This document shows, in pieces, positions 56,596 to 64,000 of a stretch of 64,000 bases of DNA (the first letter of the stretch is position 1; each line of letters starts with the position of its first letter). Location: the NCBI RefSeq assembly GCF_041381155.1, contig NC_091145.1, forward strand, positions 39,261,882 through 39,325,881, written 5' to 3'. The DNA comes from Argopecten irradians. Its lineage: Eukaryota > Mollusca > Bivalvia > Pectinida > Pectinidae. Made by a program: the position numbers and the translations under genes. The notes beneath the pieces are model-generated. The model searched no databases. It saw only the letters and a program-made list of their open reading frames with translations, and was not told the DNA's origin.

Positions 56596-56635
56596 TGACG
56601 TCATGACAGTATAGTCATTGTGTATTGTGACGTCA
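56596..56635. promoter_or_regulatory. two CRE-like sites in the Penelope terminal region
   Basis: The palindrome TGACGTCA occurs at 56,596-56,603 and 56,628-56,635. It is the consensus binding site for CREB/ATF proteins. The pair lies symmetrically around a GACAGTATAGTC-like centre. It could drive transcription of the element or be incidental. Confidence 0.45.
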
Positions 56636-56684
56636 TATTAAGGGAGGTAATTATACATATAACAATTGATTTATACAATTAGGC

Positions 56685-57065
56685 CTACAACAAACGATTC
56701 AGTTTCGTTTTCAGAGTTCTAATAAATTGTTTTTCTTGTTCTTTTCTTTGGATGGTATTATTATTTAACATTTTATAGAACGGAAATATAGTAAACCTTT
56801 TCTTTCCGCAAATGTCCAAATGTTCACTTAAATTTATTTTCCTGTACTCCGGTACATTAATATGTTGTTTGTGTACACGGACACGGGCCCTCAGTGTATT
56901 ACTGGTCTCTCCAATGTAAAATTCCTTACATCCGGGGCATTTTATTACATAAATAAGGTCTTTCGAATCACAGCACATATTTGCATTCACTACGAATGTT
57001 CTGGAGCGGAGTTTGAAAGATGAACCTTCTGTAATGTAGTCGCATGTTCCACATCGTGGGTCCAT
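56685..57065 (-). pseudogene. Penelope-like GIY-YIG endonuclease domain
   Basis: Contains CGTCDYITEGSSFKLRSRTF, then CDSKDLIYVIKCPGCKEFYI, then GETSNTLRARVRVHKQHI. The first Y in LIYVI and the YIGET motif form the GIY-YIG core, and the arginine follows in LRARV. Cysteine pairs upstream (CGTC, CPGC) form the zinc-finger-like motif usual in this domain. It ends normally with a TAA. The domain is complete and open. Confidence 0.85.
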
Positions 57066-57132
57066 ACATTTTCTTACGGTGAAATTTTCTTTAGTTTGGA
57101 AGTTAGATTTACCAAGGACGTATATGTCTCAC

Positions 57133-57669
57133 TTATAAATCCTTGGATTTACATAGTACTCTCCTCAGATTTTTGGGTTGGCGTTTACTATTGATGAAGG
57201 TTGTGTTTTTCAGCACTCTCTGCATATGTTCATCTTCTTGGAGTACATTGTTTAGTTGGCGTACGGTTCCGGTTATGTTTTTATTCCGTGGATTATGTGT
57301 GGTTACTAATTGTAACATTGAAGATTCTGTTTCTTGATTCTCTTTTGGACTGAGGAGCATTGTTTTGTCTAATTCTTTTGCTTTCTGGATTCCATCTTCT
57401 ATCAGTTTGGTTGGATATTTTTGAGATTTCAAATAACTGGTTAATTCTTTCAAGCGGAGGTCTCTTGTTTCACTCTCACTAACTATGGTACAAATCCTTC
57501 GAGCAAGATTATATGGGATTGCCCGTTTATTGTGTCGCGGATGGCATGATCCAAAGTGAAGATACTGGTGTGTGTCTGTTGGCTTGTAATAAATATTTGT
57601 TATTATGGTATCATCCTTTTTCAGAACCAGAACATCTAAGAACGGTATTTTTTTTGTCATCAACTTCAA
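57133..57669 (-). pseudogene. Penelope-like linker between RT and endonuclease
   Basis: Open 178-codon block: KKIPFLDVLVLKKDDTIITN, IYYKPTDTHQYLHFGSCHPR, HNKRAIPYNLARRICTIVS. The FLDV...YRKPTDT..YL..SCHP pattern is typical of Penelope-like elements immediately C-terminal to YLDD. It joins the RT after one frameshift near 57,640. Confidence 0.85.
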
Positions 57670-58778
57670 TAGTAAAACTTATACTTTGATCCAGCATATT
57701 AAGTTGATTGAACAATGTTGTCAGACGTTCTTCATCGAAGTTCCATATGATAAAGCAATCATCCAGATATCGTTTCCAGTTATTAATTAGGTACAGTTTG
57801 AAGTTTGTATCCCACATTTCTTCAGCTTTTTTGTAAAGGTTTTTTTTTCTAAATATCCAAGTGTAAGAGTCGCATACGTTGGAGCCATTTTCGTGCCCAT
57901 AGCAGTGCCTTTGATTTGTAGGTAATGTTCGTCATTGAACATAAAAGTATTGTTAGATAATACTAGTTCTGTCCCATCTAGGATAAATTGTTTTTTGAAA
58001 CGATGATGTATTTTCTCTGGGTGATTATCTAGCCAGTATTCAATTGCCTTCAGTCCCAGTTCTTTGGTGATATTTGTGTAGAGATTCACGACATCCATCG
58101 TTACAAGTTTCGAATTTTCATTGACTTCCTTCGGGAGGTGGGTAAGAAAGTCCATATCATCCCGTACATAACTATTTACTTCTTTACAGAATGGTTTAAG
58201 CAGGATATCTAGTAAGTTGCTGAGTCTCTGGGTTGGGGAATTCGGTCCACCCACAATTGGTCTTAATGTTAAATCATCAGGATTTAAACAAGTTATATAT
58301 TCTGAATTTCGTGTTTGTATTACTTCCTTAATTTGTTTTGATTTGTGAATTTTCGGTAATCCATAAAAGCAACTTTCTTTGAATTCAAAATGTGTTAGGT
58401 AATCCTGTTCATTTCCGGTTATTTACGTAGTATTCAAGTTGTTGCTGATGAGTCTTTTTATTTCTGTATTGAATATTTGTCCTGATTACCATCTACCTTG
58501 ACGTAATATTCCTCATTCAGCAGTATGCTCGTAATTTTCGTTTTATAGAATTCTCTGTCCATCACCACTATCACGCCTCCTTTATCTGCTGTTTTTATAA
58601 TTATGGTGGTGTCATTTGCTAAGGCTTTTAAGGCATTTTCTTCATCTTTCGTTAGATTGCTTCTCTGATTTGTTTGTTCATTCTTAAGAGGTACATGTAG
58701 GTTTTCCAGCGTTTCACACACGGCATCTAGTGTGTTGTTTCTGCCTTTTCTGGGGTTGAATGATGATTTATTTCTCAC
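57611..58778 (-). pseudogene. Penelope-like reverse transcriptase, frameshifted
   Basis: The upstream block LTKDEENALKALANDTTIII followed by KTADKGGVIVVMD (58,458-58,778) is characteristic of the region before the RT. In 57,787-58,254 are LVTMDVVNLYTNI, which holds the first catalytic Asp, and QIKGTAMGTKMAPTYATLTL. After a frame change comes NNWKRYLDDCFIIW (57,611-57,817) with the catalytic YLDD. All catalytic aspartates are retained. Confidence 0.85.
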
Positions 58779-59141
58779 AAGGTCTTCTTCGTTAATTTGA
58801 TTATCTTCATTTTCATTCTCTTGATGAAAAAACTCCGCTAATCTTAATCTTCTAGTATAGGTTTTAATATCCGTTTTGAGTTCTTGATTATTGGAATTTG
58901 GCGTTGGAGTATATTTGAGACCCTTGGATAATAATTTAATTTGGGAATCATTTAATTGTCTATCAGATTTATTACTTTTGGATCAATACGTTTGTCTTCA
59001 TTTGGTATCAAACAGGTGTTGGTTCCACTTCTTAAAATTGGAATTCTTAAAACTCGGTTTGCTTTGCCTCCTCCTAAAAAATAGTTTCTGGCTCCATGAC
59101 CGATGTATGTAGTACCACCGTTTCTGTAGTAACCCTGTGTG

Positions 59142-59855
59142 TTACTTGAATGCTATCCTTCTCTCACTATGTATGCTCTTCAGTCTAGGATTATGATAAT
59201 TGCCACCGGGTCGTCTTCCGTACTGTGAAAAATTATACCCTTGGCGGTAGGTATTTTTCATATGGGGAATTATTGCCCTTGTGGTTCTCCTAGGTACGTT
59301 TCTATTGGTGTTGGTAGTCCTTCTTCGCTGTTGTGCCGGAAGTCGGTTGACTGGTGTTCGAGATCTGGGTCGCTGATGCAATGTTCATTTGTCCAGATGG
59401 CAGGACCGTTTCCGCTTCATTCTTGTTATTGTTTTGCTTGGTTTTCTTTCTCTTTTCTTTTGTTACTTCTGTACCATACTTTCTTTTATAGTCCAGAAGC
59501 CATACCTCTTTATATCTCCAGCGATCTCTTGACTTGTTTTCTTCCAAGTCGCATTCCTTTTGCCACATCTCCAGTAATATTTATGATATTCTTCCAGAAG
59601 CGACATTTGTTATTTTGGATTTCAGTTGTTCATCAAATGCTATTACTTTCTCTTGACATAGAGATGATCTTATTCTGAGTAATTCGATTTCTCCTTTGAC
59701 TCTTTCTACCGCTACACCGACACGGATTTTCGTTTGTTCGGTCGGTTCATTCCGAATGGATTTCATTCTGAACTTACGCGGGAGTATTGGTTCCTCTTCA
59801 GCTAGCCATTTCTCGTACTGTTCTGCAAGATTGGCGTGGTTGATTTGTTTTGTTA
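59142..59855 (-). pseudogene. Penelope-like ORF, N-terminal region
   Basis: The frame is open from about 59,855 (INHANLAEQYEKWLAEEEPI) through VERVKGEIELLRIRSSLCQE. It shifts to a Lys-rich block (KRKYGTEVTKEKRKKTKQNN) and then to an Arg-rich block (PVNRLPAQQRRRTTNTNRN, RQGYNFSQYGRRPGGNYHNP). Charged, low-complexity N-termini are common in animal Penelope-like elements. At least two frameshifts. Confidence 0.6.
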
Positions 59856-60079
59856 TATATATATATACACATCAAGGATTTCTAACTACATATGTGCACA
59901 TATTAATTTATTTTAATTGTTATCATATCATTATTACGTGTACGTACATTTAGATGTGTGTACATATGTATAATGTACATGTACTGTACATTGTACATGG
60001 GGATACAGGTATACACTGCAGGTCTGTTGTTATGGTCACTTGCAATTGGCCTAGGGCACTTTTCTCCCTCTTACCACAT

Positions 60080-60287
60080 CCTACCACCTGAGATAACGTT
60101 AAGCCCCGTTAACGGTCAAAGGGAAGTAATCGTCGTTCATCCGTAAATACACGTGTAGCTCTTCTGTGTTGGAGGTAAATAATCCTACCACCTGAGATAA
60201 CGTTAAGCCCCGTTAACGGTCAAAGGGAAGTAATCGTCGTTCATCCGTAAATACACGTGTAGCTCTTCTGTGTTGGAGGTAAATAAT
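60080..60287 (+). repeat. 104-bp perfect tandem duplication
   Basis: Two identical copies (60,080-60,183 and 60,184-60,287) begin CCTACCACCTGAGATAACG and include GTTAAGCCCCGTTAACGG. Each contains an ACACGTGT E-box (CACGTG at 60,150-60,155 and 60,254-60,259). Identity implies a recent event or a local assembly duplication. It lies directly upstream of the possible first exon at 60,357. Confidence 0.9.
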
Positions 60288-60356
60288 TAGTATGTTTACA
60301 ACTTGACGAAGAGGACGAAGTCCAGAAGACTATCCTTTTATCACAACTACGTCGAG

Positions 60357-60419
60357 ATGGCTGAACGACTGAACACTATCCGCAACCATTTGTGTCATAG
60401 CAGAGTCCCTTTACCGAAG
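60357..60419 (+). CDS. possible first coding exon of a gene continuing to the right
   Basis: ATG with good context (GAGATGG) opens 21 codons (MAERLNTIRNHLCHSRVP then LPK) up to an AAG/GTTCGT donor-like site in phase 0. No continuation exon was recognised within the window. I do not recognise the protein. The call rests on start context, donor and the promoter-like E-boxes upstream. Confidence 0.25.
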
Positions 60420-60870
60420 GTTCGTATATATTTATATTTATTTAATCTAGCGGATGAACGACCCAATAGTGATAGGTCCCTAACGTTACAATGTAACTTT
60501 ACAGTGGATGTTCAGTCGATAGGCCTAACGTTACAAATCAAATATGTCACACTAGTACTGGCACTGTCTGACAGTCGTACGTGACAGAATGCAGACTCCC
60601 CGGTGATTCAGATTGGGACTTAATTTTGTCAGAACTCTTCCAAATCCTTAATAGATTCTAATTCGAATAGAGAATGTCAAAACAAAATTTTGTAAAAACT
60701 CCTAAATGTCATTAGATTTTGAAATCAATCTGAAATACTGCTCTCGTTTATCATACATTTAAGCATTGAAGTCACCATTTTTTAATTACATCGGGGTATG
60801 AAAGAAATTTTGTTCGCAAACTGTGTGAATCCACGTAGCGGATCGTCACAAAAGTTTGCAAACAAAATTT
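60420..60870. other. non-coding, nothing recognised
   Basis: No repeat or exon seen. Confidence 0.5.
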
Positions 60871-61244
60871 ATAATTAATTTTCCAGGCTACTTTATAAAA
60901 TGAAATACGTTTACATGTACGATTCCATTGATTTTTTCCAAGGGATTATTTTTTCCAAATCAATACGCAACGTCAATGTTTCTATTGTGACGTCACGTTA
61001 ACGTCGGGTTTCCGCGCCATTCTCGGTTTTTTTTCCATCATGGAATGAAAAAAATGAATAATTAATTTTCCAGGCTACTTTATAAAATGAAATACGTTTA
61101 CATGTACGATTCCATTGATTTTTTCCAAGGGATTATTTTTTCCAAATCAATACGCAACGTCAATGTTTCTATTGTGACGTCACGTTAACGTCGGTTTTCC
61201 GCGCCATTCTCGGTTTTTTTTCCATCGTGGAATGAAAAAAATGA
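60871..61244 (+). repeat. 187-bp tandem duplication, two copies
   Basis: The copies at 60,871-61,057 and 61,058-61,244 differ at only two or three bases (GGGTTTCC versus GGTTTTCC; CCATCATGG versus CCATCGTGG). Each has TTTTCCAGGCTACTTTATAA, a TGACGTCACGTTAACGTC block and a foldback around TTTTTTTTCCAT and ATGGAATGAAAAAAA. Confidence 0.9.
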
Positions 61245-61390
61245 ATAGGCCAATCAGAAAGCCACAAACAATGAGAATATTAATTATTGTGACATGATAA
61301 ACAACAATTTTAAAATTAAATTGTGTTAATCTATTGAATCATAATTACATGTGCTAATCCACCAGTTAACCAATTCTTTTTAGTTTCCTA

Positions 61391-61684
61391 ACTGTAATAC
61401 GGGGGTTTCCAGATCCCAAAACGACGTGGGTGAAGTACAATTTACAGTTGATTAGTCCCACCTTCCGGTGATTATGACGTCACGAAACTCACGTCAAATC
61501 ATGACGTCATAATCACCGGATGGTGCAACTTATCGACGGTAAAATGTACTGTACTTACGTCGTTTTGGGATCTCAAAACCCTAGCTACTGTTGTAGCGGA
61601 AAAGATATCACCTTCTGACTGAAGTCAGTCAGAAGGTGATATCTTTTCCGCTACAACAGTAGCTATCAAAACCCCTGTATTAGA
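61391..61684. mobile_element. palindromic MITE interrupted by a smaller hairpin element
   Basis: Left-arm strings recur as complements on the right: GATCCCAAAACGACGT with ACGTCGTTTTGGGATC, CCGGTGATTATGACGTCA with TGACGTCATAATCACCGG, and GTAATACGGGGG-like with CCCCTGTATTA. The right arm is broken by the 84-bp palindrome at 61,582. Without it, the element would be about 200 bp of imperfect foldback. It has no coding capacity. Confidence 0.8.
61582..61665. mobile_element. 84-bp perfect palindrome with 9-bp target duplication
   Basis: Two 41-bp arms, starting TAGCTACTGTTGTAGCGG and reaching CACCTTCTGACTGA, flank a 2-bp centre with no mismatch. TCAAAACCC stands immediately on both sides (61,573-61,581 and 61,666-61,674), as expected for a 9-bp target-site duplication. 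A 9-bp duplication is typical of Mutator-like elements, among others. It is a minimal insertion of two inverted ends. Confidence 0.85.
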
Positions 61685-61867
61685 CAATGTACACAAGATA
61701 TGAAAAAAGTGCATCATTTATTACAATAAGGACATTTTCCACTTATTTTTTTATTACACGTATTTGTGATTTTATTTATTTGATATCACGGGTATTTCAA
61801 AAAAACTATTTCTTTGATATGACAAAATAAAGGATTTTTGTTGCTTATCAAAATAAAAGTCAGACCT

Positions 61868-61925
61868 GGTAGTGCAGTAGTGATTTGAACACTGAACCTT
61901 TAGCACTCTGTGCCATGTCTCCACC
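61868..61925 (-). repeat. possible tRNA-derived SINE head
   Basis: On the minus strand, GGAGACATGGCACAGAGTGC resembles a pol III A box and GTGTTCAAATCAC resembles a B box. The distance between them is shorter than in an intact tRNA, and no cloverleaf can be drawn. Weak. Confidence 0.3.
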
Positions 61926-63125
61926 ACCTGATACTCTGATTTGTTCTGACATTAATTAATTCATAGACAGTCTGAATGATATATTGAAATTAAGATATTT
62001 CATCAATCACGTTTTTCTTATTTTTCGGCATGAGCACATCAAAAGACCACATTTTGGGGATAGGATTAAAATTGTACTTTGCTGAATAAAATGAGCCATA
62101 GTAAAAGTTGTTCCTCTGTCTGATATACAAAGTGGATTTTTGATATGGAAAAACTCCCACCAAAAGTCACAAATCATATGATGATCATGCAACTTTGTGG
62201 TCATTTTATGAATTTTCTACGGCTTTTGAAAAAGGTCACCTTTAGGTCGAATTGTCTGTTCATGTTTCTGATTGAATGATAAAGAAAAATACCAATTGTC
62301 AGTAGTATAGTATCTTTTATGAGTACTGTACATAAAAATTAATAATTGCATTTTGCCTATAATTGAAATCAGAAACCAGGACATTTCTAGCCTTATTGAT
62401 ATGTAATTATTGCCTGCTACATGTGTATACATTTTATTTTTGTAATTATCACATGATAATGAATTACTTGACTGATGTAACATGAATATATATGTATTAG
62501 CCTACAGAATGTTCTATTGATAATACTAATATGTTATCATTTGTGGGGCTATATATCTAGATAATATAGCTTTATCCAGTTTTTACCTTCAGTCAATTCT
62601 GTCCATAATCAGGGTCATACATAAGTCTACAGGTGTGTAACTATACGCACTGGTGACAGAATAAATCAAACATAGTTAACAACCATTCTGTTTATGAGTG
62701 TGAGACAGAAAAAAATTGAATTAAATCTGTGACATAGACTACGCAGGTTTTGTAAGTGATTCCCTGTTTATCTGACAGTAACAGCACCGTTATATATGTA
62801 TCAGTGATAGAATGCTCAAATATGATAGATCATTAAATCCAGTAGATAAAATACAATAATAGGTAAAATATAATGGGTAAAATATAATCTTTCACTGTAA
62901 ATACATGTAATCAGCACAGGCTACCCGCGTGTCACCATTATGACGGCCCGGCCAGAACATAAACAAGAAGAAGGCCTGGCAGTAAGATATTACGGTAGTT
63001 ATTAGGCATATAGGATTCGATGCTGATCATTTATATCATCAATGCTTTTTATTCCACTTTGTCATACCTAGTGATTTCCCAAACAAAGGAGATAATCACA
63101 ATCTACAACCACATAGTACAGCTCA
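61926..63125. other. intergenic, nothing recognised
   Basis: AT-rich sequence with short open frames on the minus strand (62,007-62,204 and 62,217-62,483) lacking support. Confidence 0.5.
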
Positions 63126-64000
63126 TTATAATTAGGTCATTTGACCCATTTTGTTCAAATAAATGACCTTGAACTTCAATCAAGGTCACGGGGGCAAATA
63201 GGCTAAAATCTTTTAAACAGCTTCTTTCGAAAAGGCCTAGAGACCTGATATTGGGCCTGTGGCATGCTGGGATGAAGGGCTACCAAGATTTCAAATAGAT
63301 GATCTTGATCTTCATTCAAGGTCACAGGGGTCAAATAGGCTAAAATCTTGAAACGACTTCTTGTGAATAACTAAGAGGCCTATAGACCTGATATTGGGCC
63401 TGCGGCATGCTGGGATAAACAGCTACCAAGTTTGTACAAATGAAGAACCTTGACCTTCATTCAAGGTCACAGGGGTCAAAAAGGCAAAAATCATTAAAAG
63501 ACTTCTTATGCATAACCAAGGGACCTAGCTATATAGAGACCTGATATTGGGCCAGTGACATGCTGGGATAAAGGGCTACCTAGTTTGTTCAAATGAATGA
63601 CTTTGATCTTCATTCAAGGTCACGGGGGTCAAATAGACTAAAATCTTTAAACATCTTTTGAATAACTAAAAGGCCTAGAGACCTGATATTGGGCCTGTGG
63701 CATTCTTGGATGAAGGGCTACCAAGTTTGTTCAAATGAAGGACCTTGACCCTCACAAGGTCACAGGGGTCAAATAGGCTAAAATCTTTAAACAACTTCTT
63801 GTGAATAAATAAGAGGCCTAGAGACCTGATATTGGGCCTGCGGCATGCTGGGATAAACAGCTACCAAGTTTGTTCAAACAAAGGACCTTGACCCTCATTC
63901 AAGGTCACAGGGGTCAAAAAGGCTTAAATCTTGAAACGACTTCTTTTCAAGAACCGAAAGGCCCAGGGTACTCATATTTGGCCTCTGCTATGCTGGGATG
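63126..64000 (+). repeat. tandem repeat of about 145 bp, six copies, running off the window
   Basis: Units carry GACCTGATATTGGGCCTG, GGCATGCTGGGATGAAGGG, CTACCAAGTTTGTTCAAATG, a TGACCTT...CAAGGTCA inverted pair, and GGTCAAATAGGCTAAAATC. Copies differ by 5-15 percent by eye. The array is cut by the window end, and a related single copy is at 1-200. Confidence 0.9.

Larger units (their letters stand above)
56538..59860 (-). mobile_element. Penelope-like retroelement with GIY-YIG endonuclease
   Basis: Read on the minus strand, it has an N-terminal region, a reverse transcriptase with YLDD, a linker and a C-terminal GIY-YIG endonuclease. This order is unique to Penelope-like elements. Several frameshifts break the single ORF, but catalytic motifs remain, so it is a moderately young dead copy. 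It begins near a TATATA run at about 59,860. The 3' end carries two CRE-like TGACGTCA sites and a hammerhead-like fold. No second pseudo-LTR copy was found. Confidence 0.85.

Noticed and set aside
61868..61925. A genuine tRNA gene
   Set aside because: A- and B-box-like strings are too close, and no acceptor stem or anticodon arm can be formed.

Overview
The window is animal nuclear DNA, most likely from a marine bivalve mollusc. The evidence is the presence of spliced genes with GT-AG introns and AT-rich, very repeat-dense DNA. There is also a long Schlafen protein with a helicase half, a DIRS-type and a Penelope-type retroelement, and dispersed repeat families of a kind I associate with bivalve assemblies (ERR/FTZ-F1-like TGACCTT/AAGGTCA repeats, and a repeat ending near GTGTCTCGGCCAGGGGA). 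The organism call rests on recall of repeat families and is an inference. There are no rRNA or CRISPR features and no bacterial operons.

The one complete gene is on the minus strand from 51,250 down to 29,744. I assembled it by hand from six coding exons. Every junction is GT-AG, all phases match, and the total is 3,171 nt (1,056 codons plus stop). It encodes a Schlafen family protein. The N-terminus is acidic with a ten-residue repeat. A Schlafen core with AlbA-like modules follows, then a linker, then an SF1-type helicase domain with Walker A GFPGSGKT and Walker B VDDAQ. Its introns have been colonised heavily. Intron 2 (12.2 kb) holds a 10.5-kb array of about 360 copies of a 29-bp unit. 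Intron 4 holds a CR1/L2-like LINE inserted into a TTAA-type MITE. Intron 5 holds a 40-bp minisatellite, and intron 1 holds another copy of the same MITE family.

The most striking observation is that the 29-bp unit appears to derive from the gene's own exon 2/intron 2 boundary. Each copy carries a few exonic bases plus a good 5' splice site (CAAG/GTTAGT on the minus strand). The copy that forms the real junction has the weaker CAAA/GTTAGT.

Layout: 1-6.5 kb is mostly unannotatable, with one plausible exon, a pogo-like remnant and a MITE. 6.5-8.2 kb is a 57-bp minisatellite. 8.3-12.7 kb holds a LINE fossil and two inverted copies of a dispersed repeat. 13.9-17.3 kb is a decayed DIRS-like retroelement on the minus strand. 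17.3-22.1 kb is a 223-bp satellite. 22.2-23.0 kb has a small putative secreted peptide gene and a candidate exon. 25.4-28.8 kb is a 45/29-bp minisatellite. 29.7-51.3 kb is the Schlafen gene. 54.4-55.5 kb is a dispersed repeat split by a 593-bp insertion. 56.5-59.9 kb is a Penelope-like element on the minus strand, with a hammerhead-like structure at its 3' end. 60-61.7 kb has two recent tandem duplications, a possible first exon and a nested pair of palindromes. 63.1-64 kb is a 145-bp tandem repeat that also appears at position 1.

About 20 kb of the 64 kb is tandem repeat. Irregular copies inside the arrays look like either real decay or long-read consensus errors, so array copy numbers are approximate.
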